From: Stenotrophomonas humi | GTDB lineage: Bacteria; Pseudomonadota; Gammaproteobacteria; Xanthomonadales; Xanthomonadaceae | Assembly (NCBI RefSeq): GCF_001431415.1 | Contig: NZ_LDJI01000025.1 | Coordinates: forward strand, 62,001 to 126,000 | Reading direction: 5' to 3' | DNA length: 64,000 nt | Shown: positions 39,471 to 50,633 of the stretch, piece after piece | How positions within the stretch are numbered: the first letter of the stretch is position 1 | Layout of the letters: every line of letters starts with the position of its first letter | The notes under the pieces: model-generated | The model's database searches: none | Told to the model about the DNA's origin: nothing | What the model saw: the letters and a program-made list of their open reading frames with translations, nothing else | Translations under genes and position numbers: made by a program

Positions 39471-42245
39471 ATGAAACCACACCTGTTGGCCACGGCAGTC
39501 TGTGCCGTCATTACCGCTTATTCCCCTCTTTCCTTCGCCCAATCCCAGCCCACCGATGACAAGCGGGACGTGGAGACCCTCGACAAGATCACCGTCACCG
39601 GCTCGCTGATCCCGCAGGTGCAGGTCGAGACCGCGACTCCGATCACGTCCATCACCTCCCAGGACATCCAACGACAGGGCTTCAAGGACGTCTACGAAGT
39701 GCTGCGCTCGCAGCCACTGGCGACCGGCGCGGTGCAGGACAGCCAGTTCTCGGGCGGCTTCACGGCCTCTGCCAAGCCGATCAGCCTGCTCGGCCTGGAC
39801 CCGGGCTTCACCCTGGTGCTGATCGATGGCCGGCCGATGGCTGACTACCCGCTGCTCTACAACGGGCAGAGCAATTTCGTGGATCTGGCGAGCATTCCCA
39901 CCGCGATGGTGGAGCGCATCGACATCGCCCCCGGCAACCAGTCGTCCATCTACGGCTCCAGCGCCATCGCCGGCGTGGTCAACATCATCCTGAAGAAGAA
40001 GATCGACGGCACCGAGATGAGCTTCCGCATCGGCAGCTATGACGGTGGCGGCGGCAACAACCAGCGCTTCCAGCTGACCAGCGGCCACAGCTGGGACAAG
40101 CTCGATGTGACCTGGGGCCTGCAGTTGAGCAACCAGGATCCGATCTACGGCCTCAACCGCAAGGACTTCGACTCCACCAACGACAACCCCGACGCGGATG
40201 CGCGCTATGGCAGCCGCACCTTCGTCCACAACAGCAGCAGCGGCGCCTATATCGATCCTGGCGCAGACGCCTGCGCGCCGCTGGCCGGACTGTTCGGGGG
40301 CACCACCATCTACGACACGCGACCCGGTCGCGGCAACTATTGCGGCAGCCGCTATGAGCCCGGCTATTCGTCAATCCTCAATAAGGAACGCAGTGCGTCC
40401 GGCTACGCCAACTTGAACTATGCGTTCAACGACAGCACCGATCTGTATGCGACGTTGCTGGTCAACCGCACCAAGAACGAAAGCAACTCCGGCTCGCGTT
40501 TCTGGCAACCCTCACTGGATACCAGCGGCTACATCTTCAACAACCTCACCGGCGACCTGGAGAGCTACCAGCGCATCTTCTCGCCCGAGGAAACCGGCGA
40601 CCTCAACTTCAACAACGAGCGCCAGACCGCCGATTCGTACAACATCGCCCTCGGCATCAAGGGTGCGGTGGGCCAGTCCAACTGGGATTACAACGCCTAC
40701 TACGCCCGCTCCGAGTACCACATCGACAGCCGCCAATGGTGGCCGCTGAAAGACAAGATGGAAGACTTCTTCCGCGAGCACTTCCTCGGCCCGCAGTTGG
40801 GTGAGTACTACGGTTATCCAATCTACGAGCCAAACGATGCAGGCTTCTATCAGGCACTGACGCCCGAGCAGTACCGCAGCTTCCAGGGTGAGATCCGCAC
40901 CAAATCCAAGACCTGGACACAGAACGTCAACCTGCAGTTCACCAACACCTCGCTGTTCACCCTGCCCGCCGGTGATGTCGGCTTTGCCGGCGTGCTGCAG
41001 GCCGGCCAACAGTCGTGGAGCAACCCCACCGATACACGCGTGGTCAGCGACCAGTTCTGGGGGCTCAGCGGCACCCAGGGCAAGGGCAAGCGCGACAACT
41101 GGGCCGCGGCGGTGGAGCTGCGCGTACCGATCTTCAGCAAACTCACCGCCAGCCTGTCCGGGCGTTATGACGACTACAAGAATGATGGTGGCGGCAGTGA
41201 TTCCCGCGCCACTTACAAGGCCGCGCTGGAATTCCGGCCGATCGATTCGCTGCTGTTCCGCGGCAACTACGCCACCGCGTTCAAGTCGCCGGACATGGCC
41301 TACGTCTTTGCAGGCGACAGCGGCTTCTACACCTTCGTTCCGGACTACTACCGCTGCGCCACCGAGCAACCGGGCGTCCCGATCAGCCAGTGCACACTCA
41401 ACGACGAACAGGTGCGCGGCTCCCGCTCCGGCAATGGTGATCTGAAATCGATCACCGCCAAATCATGGGGCGGCGGGGTCGTCTGGTCGCCCAACAACAG
41501 CTTCACAATCAGCGCCGACTACTACCGCATCAAGATCGACAACAAGGTCGCCGACCTCGATCTGGACCTGCTGCTGCGCAACGAAGCCGCGTGCCGCCAG
41601 GGCCAGCTCGACGCCAGTTCGCCCACCTGCATCGATGCCTTGGCACGCATCGGCCGCGCCGGCCCCAATGCGCCGCAGCCCAACCAGATCGACACCGTGG
41701 CGGTGAACCCGATCAACGTCGCCAAGGAGGATGTCAGCGGCATCACAGCCAACCTGGACTATCGCTGGGCCACCGACAACTGGGGCAGCTTCATGGTGGG
41801 CGCGCGCTACAACGTCACGCTCAAGCACGAAAGCCAGCAGTATCCGGAGGATCCGGTGATCGACCTGCTGCGCAATCCGTACTACTCGTCCGAGTTCAAG
41901 AACATCTTCAGCGGCACGCTGGGCTGGCAGATGGGTGACCTGACGACGACGCTGTACGGCATCCGCTACGGGCGTACGCCCAACTTCGCCGCCCAGGACA
42001 CCACTGAGGGCTACGCTGCGGATGATGCCGGCAAGGTCAAGGCATGGACCACCTTCAACCTGACCCTGGACTATGCGGTTACCGATGATGTCTCACTGAG
42101 CGTCACCGCCAACAACCTGACCAACGAACGACCGCCGCGTGATCGCACCTACACCTCGTATCCGTACTACAACATCTTCAACTACAACGGCTACGGCCGC
42201 TCGTACATGCTGGAGATGAACTGGCGCTTCGGTCGCGCCCAGTAA
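39471..42245 (+). CDS. TonB-dependent receptor, complete
   Basis: A 924-residue outer-membrane receptor. The signal peptide ends SFA before QSQP (residue 23). It is followed by a TonB-box-like LDKITVTGSLIP, a plug domain (about 45-180: FTLVLIDGRPMADYP, IYGSSAIAGVVNIILKK) and a long barrel ending YMLEMNWRFGRAQ. AGGAAATAA precedes the ATG. The promoter region is shared with the divergent tamA. It carries several loop cysteines (such as DACAPLAGLF and YYRCATEQ). The substrate is unknown; the convergent TPR-sulfotransferase downstream is a separate transcript. Confidence 0.95.
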   Translation: MKPHLLATAVCAVITAYSPLSFAQSQPTDDKRDVETLDKITVTGSLIPQVQVETATPITSITSQDIQRQGFKDVYEVLRSQPLATGAVQDSQFSGGFTASAKPISLLGLDPGFTLVLIDGRPMADYPLLYNGQSNFVDLASIPTAMVERIDIAPGNQSSIYGSSAIAGVVNIILKKKIDGTEMSFRIGSYDGGGGNNQRFQLTSGHSWDKLDVTWGLQLSNQDPIYGLNRKDFDSTNDNPDADARYGSRTFVHNSSSGAYIDPGADACAPLAGLFGGTTIYDTRPGRGNYCGSRYEPGYSSILNKERSASGYANLNYAFNDSTDLYATLLVNRTKNESNSGSRFWQPSLDTSGYIFNNLTGDLESYQRIFSPEETGDLNFNNERQTADSYNIALGIKGAVGQSNWDYNAYYARSEYHIDSRQWWPLKDKMEDFFREHFLGPQLGEYYGYPIYEPNDAGFYQALTPEQYRSFQGEIRTKSKTWTQNVNLQFTNTSLFTLPAGDVGFAGVLQAGQQSWSNPTDTRVVSDQFWGLSGTQGKGKRDNWAAAVELRVPIFSKLTASLSGRYDDYKNDGGGSDSRATYKAALEFRPIDSLLFRGNYATAFKSPDMAYVFAGDSGFYTFVPDYYRCATEQPGVPISQCTLNDEQVRGSRSGNGDLKSITAKSWGGGVVWSPNNSFTISADYYRIKIDNKVADLDLDLLLRNEAACRQGQLDASSPTCIDALARIGRAGPNAPQPNQIDTVAVNPINVAKEDVSGITANLDYRWATDNWGSFMVGARYNVTLKHESQQYPEDPVIDLLRNPYYSSEFKNIFSGTLGWQMGDLTTTLYGIRYGRTPNFAAQDTTEGYAADDAGKVKAWTTFNLTLDYAVTDDVSLSVTANNLTNERPPRDRTYTSYPYYNIFNYNGYGRSYMLEMNWRFGRAQ

Positions 42246-42270
42246 AAAGACGGAGCAGTTCGTGGGGACG

Positions 42271-42300
42271 GAGGAGCGGCTTTGGCCGCTCCTCTGTTAT
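42271..42300. terminator. Hairpin between the TonB receptor and the sulfotransferase gene
   Basis: GAGGAGCGGC-TTTG-GCCGCTCCTC, a 10-bp perfect stem followed on the plus strand by TGTTAT. It lies between convergent genes, 25 bases after the receptor stop and touching the sulfotransferase stop codon, so it may act in both directions. Confidence 0.7.
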
Positions 42301-43862
42301 CCGGCAGCCCGCAACTTTTCGCGCAGCGGCTCAAGCTGCGTCGCATAGCGCTGCCACTCGTCGATGTTGCGGGCGTGCACCGGCTCGCGCACCTGCACGC
42401 TGCTCAACGTGGCCGTCGCTGCGGCATTGCGGGTGAGATCACTGGCGCCGCTTTCACTGGCCAGGCCACAGCACTGCAGCACCTGCGACAGGGCAACATC
42501 CGGCTGCCGCACCATCACTTCGTAATCGATCTCCAGCACGCGTCCCGGCAGATGCGTCTGCCATGCGGCCATCAGGCGCGCATGCGCCCGGTGATGTACC
42601 ACCAGTGCATTGAAGTCATAACTGTAACCGTAGGATTCACCAAACATCGCGCGGTAGTTCGAGAAGCACACCGCCATCGGATCACGCCGTACGTAGACAA
42701 TCACCGCCTTTGGCAGCGCGCGCGCAATCGGACCGGCCAACAGGTAATTGGGCGGCAGCTTGTCGATGAACCAGCGTTGCCCTGCAAGGCGCCAACGGGT
42801 CTGTTGCAGGTAACCCCGGCCGACGCTGGCATAGTCCAGATCGGGCAGCACCCGCAGCAATGCAGGGTCCAGCAACGCGCGCCCGGATTGGTCCGCCGCC
42901 CAGCGCAACTGCTGTGCGAAATCCCCCAGCTCGCCGGCCGATGTCACCTGCGAATGATTGCCCAGCATGCGCTCCAGCACCGTCGTGCCCGAGCGCGGCA
43001 TGCCGACGATGAAGATGGGCTGGGGGCCTTCGTCTTCCGGCAACGCGGTGGGCGCACCTGCAAAAGTACCGGCGGCAGCCAGCTGCGCCATCGCATCGTG
43101 CTGCCCCTGATCGACAACACTGTCATGCCGCAGCCGCCGCCACATCAGGAGGTTGCCTTCGCGCAATGCATGCCAGGCCTGGTGGTAATCGCCCAGGTCT
43201 TCCCGTTCCTTGTACAGGGCGAACCACAACGCAGCGGCCTCTTCGCTGTCGCCGGGCGCGATGGTCAATTGCCGGCGCAGCATATCGACGTGGTTGCTTG
43301 CTGCACTCCATCGACGCAGCCTGGCCAGCGTCAGTGCCGCTCGACCGTAGCCTGGGCGTACCTGCAGGCAATGTATAAGCGCCTGCTCCGCAGCATCCAG
43401 CTCGCCATTGAACTGTAATTGCACGCCGAGGAAATACTGGAAATCCGGATTGTCGAAACCGGCGTCGGCAGCACGCCGCATCAAGCGCAGCGAATCGGCA
43501 TGCAGTCCCAGCGACTGCAGCACATGTGCAAGAGCCGCCAGGGTCGGGGCATCGTTGCATTGATTCACGCAGGCCTGCCGCATCAACACGGCCACCCCTT
43601 CGCTGTCACCTACCCGCAGCAGCGCCTGCGCGACGCGCAACAACAATGCCGGGTCGCGGTAATCGAGTGACGCAGCATGCTGCAACTGCTGCACCGCCTC
43701 GCGCAGGCGGCCTTGTGCCAGCACCGTGCCGGCCAACAGTACCCGCGCATAGGCATGCGCGGGTTGCTGTTCAATCACCGCAAGCAGGTGTCGTCGGGCC
43801 TCGGGAATGTCACGCCGGGCCAGAGCGGCCTGTGCGGACTGCCAGGAGGCGCCGACGTCCAT
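42297..43862 (-). CDS. TPR-containing sulfotransferase
   Basis: A 521-residue fusion of N-terminal tetratricopeptide repeats (about residues 5-220) and a PAPS-dependent sulfotransferase domain (about 270-510). The 5'-phosphosulfate loop is FIVGMPRSGTTVLERML and the 3'-phosphate site is IVYVRRDPMAVCFSNY. The substrate is unknown; relatives act on proteins, glycans or small molecules. The ATG at 43862 is only three bases beyond the glyS stop, so it is probably translated from the glyQS message. Function is inferred from domains only. Confidence 0.9.
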   Translation of the reverse strand: MDVGASWQSAQAALARRDIPEARRHLLAVIEQQPAHAYARVLLAGTVLAQGRLREAVQQLQHAASLDYRDPALLLRVAQALLRVGDSEGVAVLMRQACVNQCNDAPTLAALAHVLQSLGLHADSLRLMRRAADAGFDNPDFQYFLGVQLQFNGELDAAEQALIHCLQVRPGYGRAALTLARLRRWSAASNHVDMLRRQLTIAPGDSEEAAALWFALYKEREDLGDYHQAWHALREGNLLMWRRLRHDSVVDQGQHDAMAQLAAAGTFAGAPTALPEDEGPQPIFIVGMPRSGTTVLERMLGNHSQVTSAGELGDFAQQLRWAADQSGRALLDPALLRVLPDLDYASVGRGYLQQTRWRLAGQRWFIDKLPPNYLLAGPIARALPKAVIVYVRRDPMAVCFSNYRAMFGESYGYSYDFNALVVHHRAHARLMAAWQTHLPGRVLEIDYEVMVRQPDVALSQVLQCCGLASESGASDLTRNAAATATLSSVQVREPVHARNIDEWQRYATQLEPLREKLRAAG

Positions 43863-43865
43863 GCG

Positions 43866-45934
43866 TCAGCTGGACAGATGCTCGATCGCCGCCACGCTGC
43901 CGAGGCGGTCGCCCAGCGTGCGCAGCAGCGCCAGGCGGTTGCCGCGCAGTGCGGGCTCTTCGGCGTTGACCATGACGTTGTCGAAGAACGCATCCACCTG
44001 CGGACGCAGACGGGCCAGGCGGCCGAGCACGGCCACGTAGTCCTTCTGCGACAGTGCGGTGCCGGTGTCGTCGATGGCGGCGACCACGGCCTCGGCCAGT
44101 TCGCTCTCGGCCGGCTCGCGCAGCAGCGACGGATCGATCGTGCCCGGGATCTCGCCTTCAGCCTTGCGCAGGATGTTGCGGATGCGCTTGTTGGCCGCGG
44201 CCAGTGCTTCGGCCTCCGGCAGCTGGGCGAAGATGCCGATGGCATCGATACGGCGATCGAAGTCGTACAGCGAGGCCGGCTTCAGCTCGGCCACGGCGTT
44301 GAAGTGGGTGGCCGGCACGCCCTTGTCGGCGTAGTAACCCTTCAGACGGTCGACGACGAAGTCGTACAGCTCACCAACATCTGCCTGCACCTTGCGCTCG
44401 GCCAAGCCAGCGTTGGCGGCGGTGAGCAGCGCGCGCAGGTCCAGATCGAAGCCGGATTCGATGATGCTGCGCGCCAACCCCAGCGCATTGCGACGCAACG
44501 CGAACGGATCCTTGTTGCCGGTCGGCTTCAGGCCTGCGGCAAAGCCGCCGGCCAACGTGTCCAGACGCTCGGCAATCGCCAGCACCTTGCCCAGCGGCGA
44601 GGCGGCGATGTCATCGGCGGCAAAACGCGGCTGGTAAGCCTCGTCGATGGCCAAGGCCACCGACGGCGATTCGCCACCGGCCAGCGCATAGTGGCGACCG
44701 GCGATACCCTGCAGTTCCGGGAACTCGTTGACCATGCGCGACTGCAGGTCGTTCTTGGCCAGTTCGGCAGCACGCTTGGCATGCACCGGATCCACGTCCA
44801 CCTGCGCGGCGACGACCTGGGCCAGCGCCGATACACGCTGCACCTTGTCGGCCACGCTGCCGAGCTTGGCCTGGTAGGTGACGGTCTTCAGGCCGTCGCC
44901 CATCGACACCAGGCCCTGCTTCATATCTTCGTCGAAGAAGAACTTGGCATCGGAGAAACGCGGACGGATCACCCGCTCGTAACCCTTCGCCACTTCGGCC
45001 ACGTCCCTGGATTCGATGTTGGCGATGCCGATGAACTTCTCGGTCAGCTTGCCGCCGTCATCCAGCACCGGGAAAAACTTCTGGTTGACCTCCATCGTCT
45101 CGACCAGCGCTTCCTGCGGCACTGCCAGGAACTCGCGCTCGAAGCTGCACAGCACCGCCGTCGGCCATTCAACCAGGTTGACCACCTGTTCCAGGTTGTC
45201 GTCGGTGATGCGCGCCACGCCACCGGCCTGCGCGGCTGCGGCGTTGACCTCGGCGACGATGCGCTCACGGCGCGCGTCGGCATCGACCAGCACGCTGGCG
45301 GCCTTCAGCGATTCAACATAGTCGCCCGGGTTGCTCAGCCATACCTGCTTGTCGGCCATGAAGCGGTGGCCGCGGCTCATCCGGTCGGACTTCAAACCCA
45401 GCAGTTCGGCATCAACCACGTCGTTGCCGTGCAGCAGCACCAGCCAATGCACCGGACGCGCGAAGGCGTATTCGTGACTACCCCAGCGCATCGGCTTGGG
45501 AATCGGCATCGCGGCGATGGCCTCGCGCACGATCTCCGGCAACAGCGCGGCAGTCTGCGCACCCGGGGTGACCGAACGCAGCACGAAACGCTCGCCCTTG
45601 GCGTCGGTGGTGCGCTCCAGCGCGGTCCAGTCGATGCCGGCCTTGGCAGCAAAGCCCTGCAATGCCTTGGTCGGCTCGCCGTTGGCGTCCAGCGCGATGT
45701 TCAGGTACGGGCCGAACACTTCCGAATGCTGTTCGGGCTGTTCGGTTTCCACGCCCGGCAGCAGCACCGCCAGGCGGCGCGGGGTGGACAGCGGCTTGGC
45801 GTCATCGCGTTCGAAGGCGATGCCACGCTTGGCCAACCCGTCGATCACGCCATCAAAGAAGGCTTGCGCCAGACCCGGCAGCGCCTTGACCGGCAGCTCT
45901 TCCACGCCCAGTTCGATCAGCAGCGGTTGCATGC

Positions 45935-45938
<4 letters not shown>
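43866..45938 (-). CDS. glyS: Glycine-tRNA ligase beta subunit
   Basis: A 690-residue beta chain of the bacterial alpha2beta2 glycyl-tRNA synthetase, which joins glycine to tRNA-Gly. It begins [16 protein letters not shown], the family N-terminus. The B3/B4-like tRNA-binding region, the HD-type core (near 340-520) and a C-terminal anticodon-binding helical region follow, with [17 protein letters not shown] at about 475-490. Length matches the E. coli chain (689). The start overlaps the glyQ stop (ATGA). Confidence 0.97.
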
Positions 45939-46846
<908 letters not shown>

Positions 46847-46923
46847 GCTGCCTGAGCCGTGCATAAGGGGTGCGCTAGTATAGCGACCGACCGCACGGCG
46901 GCCGTGCCGACAAGGAGTTAGGG

Positions 46924-48744
46924 GTGGAACAGCAGGCCGCGCACAGCGCACAGATACCACCCATTCCCGTGAACATCGCCCCGGGAAGGCTGCAGTTTTC
47001 CAATGTCGCCTCGGCCCTGCTGGGCGATGGCATGGTCGCCGCGCATGACCTGGAACGCATCCGTTTCTCGGCCCAGGGCGCGCGCAACGCCAGCGAAGTG
47101 CACCCGCTGGTGCTGCTGGCCAACCTGAAGCTGGCCGCTGCCCCGCCGGCCTCCGGCGATCTGGCGCTGGAGCGACTGACCGAATGGCTGGCCGCACGTA
47201 CCAACACCCGCCACCTGCGCATTGATCCGACCCGCGTCGACGTGGCCGCCGCCACCGCCGTGGTGTCCCATGCCTACGCACGCCGGCATCGCATCCTGCC
47301 GCTGGCGGTGGACAGTGAGCGCGTGCTGGTGGCCACCAGCGAGCCGATGGCGCGCGACTGGGTGCCGGACCTGCAGCACCTCACCCGACGCCGTATCGAC
47401 ATCGTGCTGGTCAACCCGCTGGATCTGCACCGCTACTCGATGGAGTTCTTCGGTGTCACCCGCTCGGTGCGCGGTGCCCGCGGCGACGCCCGCGATGGCG
47501 GCAACAGCAGCGGCCTGCCCAGTTTCGAGCAGCTGGTGGAACTGGGCAGCTCCGGCGACGTCAACGCCGACGACCACCACGTCGTCAGCATCGTCGACTG
47601 GCTGCTGCAGTACGCCTACGAACAACGCGCCAGCGACATCCATCTGGAGCCACGCCGCGACATGGGTCGGGTGCGCTTCCGTATCGACGGCGTGCTGCAC
47701 AAGGTGTTCGAGCTGCCACCGTCGGTGATGACCGCGGTGATCAGCCGGGTCAAGGTGCTGGGCCGCATGGACCTGGCCGAGCGCCGTCGCCCGCAGGATG
47801 GCCGCATCAAGACCCGCTCGCCGGGCGGCCGCGAGGTGGAAATGCGTCTGTCGACCATGCCCACCGCGTTCGGCGAGAAGTGCGTGATGCGCATCTTCGA
47901 CCCGGACTCGGCGTTCAAGAGCATCGAGCAGCTGGGCTTCAGCCCGGAAGAGGCCGCCGGCTGGAACGAGCTGGTTGCCCGCCCGCACGGTATCGTGCTG
48001 GTCACCGGCCCCACCGGCTCGGGCAAGACCACCACCCTGTATTCCACGCTCAAGCGGCTGGCCACGCCGGACGTGAACGTGTGCACGGTGGAAGATCCGA
48101 TCGAAATGATCGCGCCCGAGTTCAACCAGATGCAGGTGCAGACCAACATCGACCTGGATTTCGCCAGCGGCGTGCGCACCCTGCTGCGGCAGGACCCGGA
48201 CATCATCATGATCGGCGAAATCCGCGACCTGGAAACCGCGCAGATGGCGGTGCAGGCCTCGCTCACCGGCCACCTGGTGCTGTCGACCCTGCACACCAAC
48301 GACGCACCGTCGGCCATCACCCGCCTGCTCGACCTGGGCGTGCCGCATTACCTGATCGCTTCCACCGTCAACGGCGTGCTCGCGCAGCGCCTGGTGCGCA
48401 CGCTGTGCCCGCACTGCAAGGTGCCGGATGCACTCAGTGATGCCGATTGGGCGCCGTTGCGTGATGCCCATGAAGCATTACCTGATGTCGTCACTGCATA
48501 TGCACCGGTCGGTTGCCTGGAGTGCCGGCGCACCGGCTACATGGGCCGCGTCGGCCTATATGAGCTGCTGCCATTGGGTTCGCGGCTGCGCGCACTGATC
48601 ACCCGCGACATGGACCTGGCCGCCTTCAACCGCGCTGCACGCCACGAAGGGCTGCGTACCCTGCGCCGCACCGGGCTTGAAAAGGTGGCCGCAGGGCTGA
48701 CTACAATCGAGGAAGTCCTGTCTGTCCTGCCGCCCTCGGAATGA
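46924..48744 (+). CDS. GspE/PilB-type secretion ATPase, orphan
   Basis: A 606-residue hexameric ATPase of the type II secretion / type IV pilus family. A GspE-like N-terminal domain (about 40-180) precedes the ATPase core. The core has Walker [13 protein letters not shown] near residue 363, Asp box [10 protein letters not shown], Walker [10 protein letters not shown] and the His box STLHTNDA. A tetracysteine zinc motif (CPHCK near 500 and [12 protein letters not shown]) is complete. The GTG at 46924 follows AAGGAG. No pseudopilin, pilus platform or secretin gene is in the window, so its machine is elsewhere or it is a stand-alone paralogue. Its stop overlaps the amidotransferase gene. Confidence 0.93.
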   Translation: MEQQAAHSAQIPPIPVNIAPGRLQFSNVASALLGDGMVAAHDLERIRFSAQGARNASEVHPLVLLANLKLAAAPPASGDLALERLTEWLAARTNTRHLRIDPTRVDVAAATAVVSHAYARRHRILPLAVDSERVLVATSEPMARDWVPDLQHLTRRRIDIVLVNPLDLHRYSMEFFGVTRSVRGARGDARDGGNSSGLPSFEQLVELGSSGDVNADDHHVVSIVDWLLQYAYEQRASDIHLEPRRDMGRVRFRIDGVLHKVFELPPSVMTAVISRVKVLGRMDLAERRRPQDGRIKTRSPGGREVEMRLSTMPTAFGEKCVMRIFDPDSAFKSIEQLGFSPEEAAGWNELVARPHGIVLVTGPTGSGKTTTLYSTLKRLATPDVNVCTVEDPIEMIAPEFNQMQVQTNIDLDFASGVRTLLRQDPDIIMIGEIRDLETAQMAVQASLTGHLVLSTLHTNDAPSAITRLLDLGVPHYLIASTVNGVLAQRLVRTLCPHCKVPDALSDADWAPLRDAHEALPDVVTAYAPVGCLECRRTGYMGRVGLYELLPLGSRLRALITRDMDLAAFNRAARHEGLRTLRRTGLEKVAAGLTTIEEVLSVLPPSE

Positions 48745-49472
48745 AGCCCCAGCCGTTCTTGATCGTTGAAACCGGGCAGCCGTTCCCGACCCTGCGCCGT
48801 TACGGGCGCTTCCCGCACTGGATCCGCGTCGCCGCCGGGCTGGAAGAGGCCGAGACCGTGGTGGTCAACGTCGAGCACGGTGAAGCACTGCCCGAACGTG
48901 GCGATTTCGCGGCCACCATCGTGACCGGCTCGGCGGCTTTCGTCACCGACCGCGCCGACTGGAGCGAACGCAGCGCCGACTGGCTGCGCGACGCCGCCCA
49001 CGGCGGCATGCCGCTGCTGGGCATCTGCTACGGCCACCAGCTGCTGGCGCATGCGCTGGGTGGGCAGGTGGATTACAACCCGGCCGGCCGCGAGTCCGGC
49101 ACCATCGTGCTGGAACTGGAAGCACCGGCCGCCGCCGACCCCTTGTTCGCCGGTCTGCCGGCCAGTTTCCCGGCCCACGCCACCCATCTGCAGACCGTGC
49201 TACGCGCCCCCGACGGTGCCACCGTGCTGGCCCGCTCGGCGCAGGACAACTGCCACGCCTTCCGCTGGGGTGAGCAGACCTGGGGCCTGCAGTTCCACCC
49301 CGAATTCGCCACCCACCACATGCGCGGCTACGTCCGCGCCCGCGCCGACTGCATCGCCCGCCACGGCGGCTGCGCACGCAGCGTCGCCCGCGATGTGAGC
49401 GCCGCACCGCTGGCCCGCCAGCTGCTGCGCCGGTTCGTGCGGCATGTCCGCCGGGGTAGTTCGACGCATTGA
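48741..49472 (+). CDS. Class I glutamine amidotransferase
   Basis: A 243-residue stand-alone GATase domain related to the glutaminase part of GMP synthase. The nucleophile is Cys in PLLGICYGHQLLAHALGG (about residue 95) and the His-Glu pair is in LQFHPEFATHHM (about 193-195). It hydrolyses glutamine or a gamma-glutamyl compound; the acceptor is unknown and no synthetase domain is attached. The ATG overlaps the preceding ATPase stop (ATGA). The C-terminal tail is arginine-rich. Confidence 0.9.
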   Translation: MKPQPFLIVETGQPFPTLRRYGRFPHWIRVAAGLEEAETVVVNVEHGEALPERGDFAATIVTGSAAFVTDRADWSERSADWLRDAAHGGMPLLGICYGHQLLAHALGGQVDYNPAGRESGTIVLELEAPAAADPLFAGLPASFPAHATHLQTVLRAPDGATVLARSAQDNCHAFRWGEQTWGLQFHPEFATHHMRGYVRARADCIARHGGCARSVARDVSAAPLARQLLRRFVRHVRRGSSTH

Positions 49473-49665
49473 GGTTGCCGGCCGCCTTGGCGGGGCCGGT
49501 ATCTGCGGGATGGCCGTACCCATGAAGCCGGCGCGGCCCACCTGAAAGCCCCGCCTCCCCAACCCTCCCCCGTTACTTGTTGCTCATAACCCCGGGTTGG
49601 GTTTCGGGCGATAATCGGCCAGCGTCTGCAGCGTTGCCGGCGTTCCCCCCTGTTTCGGAACTGCA

Positions 49666-50571
49666 ATGAGCGAGATTCACAAAGTGCCGGCGTCTGCCGG
49701 TGCGGATTGGCTGCTGACCGGCTTTGGCCTGCTCAAGCGCGCACCGCTGGCGTTGGGTTCGTTGGGCATCCTGTGGGGCGTCGGCACCTCGCTGGTGTTG
49801 TCGCTGGCCGTGCTGGCCCCGGCATCGTTGGGCCTGGTGCTGCAATTCCTGCTGATTTTGGCCGGCCCGTTGTTCATGGGCGGCATGCTGTGGGCGATCC
49901 GCGAGGTCGACCAGGGCCGCCAGGCCCGTCCGGCACACCTGCTGCAGGGCGTGCAGGAAGGCCGCGCACCGCATCTGCTGGTCGCCCTGTTGCCGCAGCT
50001 GATCGCCGCGCTGGTGCTGGGTGCACTGCTGTTCGTGCTGGTCGGCGGGCCCGCCGGCTTCCAGCAGCTGTCGGACGTGATGCTCAAGATCAACGAGATC
50101 AGCCAGTCCGGCGCGCAGCCAGACCCGACGCAGATCGAGTCGTTGGTGGCCACGTTGCCGGCCGGTCGCATCCTGCTGTGGCTGGCGCTGATGCTGGGCA
50201 CATTCGCGGCGTTGACGCTGGCGCTGTTCGTGATGCCGCCGCAGGTGATGTTCGAGAACAGCACCGGCGTACAGGCGCTGCGCCAGAGCCTGCGCGCCAG
50301 CATCCACAACCTGCCGGCGATGCTGGTGTTCTTCGTGCTGGCCTTCATCGCCATCTTCGCGATCTATTTCGCGGTGATGATCGTGGCGCTGATCGTCGGC
50401 CTGGTCGCCGGCCAGACAGCGGCCCTGGCCATCGCCCAGCTGTTGCTGATGGCGGTGCTGATGCCGGTATTTGCCGGTGCGGTATACGCCGCCTGGAAGC
50501 AGATGCTGGCACCGGCCTCGACCGGCACGCCGTCCGCGCCCAAGCAGACGGGCCACGTGTTCGAGGCCTGA
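49666..50571 (+). CDS. BPSS1780-family membrane protein
   Basis: A 301-residue inner-membrane protein with about six hydrophobic helices. Two pairs lie near residues 30-75 and 105-130, and the rest near 170-195, 220-250 and 255-285. A soluble loop sits at about 135-165. The conserved KVPASAGADWLLTGFGLLKRAP start is typical of this uncharacterised family. Function is unknown. It is a single gene between the amidotransferase and the convergent signalling operon. Confidence 0.85.
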   Translation: MSEIHKVPASAGADWLLTGFGLLKRAPLALGSLGILWGVGTSLVLSLAVLAPASLGLVLQFLLILAGPLFMGGMLWAIREVDQGRQARPAHLLQGVQEGRAPHLLVALLPQLIAALVLGALLFVLVGGPAGFQQLSDVMLKINEISQSGAQPDPTQIESLVATLPAGRILLWLALMLGTFAALTLALFVMPPQVMFENSTGVQALRQSLRASIHNLPAMLVFFVLAFIAIFAIYFAVMIVALIVGLVAGQTAALAIAQLLLMAVLMPVFAGAVYAAWKQMLAPASTGTPSAPKQTGHVFEA

Positions 50572-50633
50572 GGCCCCGGCCCGATCAGTCCACGGGCGGG
50601 GACTTCATCCCCGCCTGCACATGCCCCGGCGGT

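Noticed and set aside
39471..43862. TonB receptor and TPR-sulfotransferase as one nutrient-uptake operon
   Set aside because: They are convergent with a terminator hairpin between them, and the sulfotransferase is coupled to glyS instead.
48741..49472. Amidotransferase as a GMP synthase
   Set aside because: Only the glutaminase domain is present. The ATP-pyrophosphatase and dimerisation domains of GuaA are absent, so no gene symbol is given.
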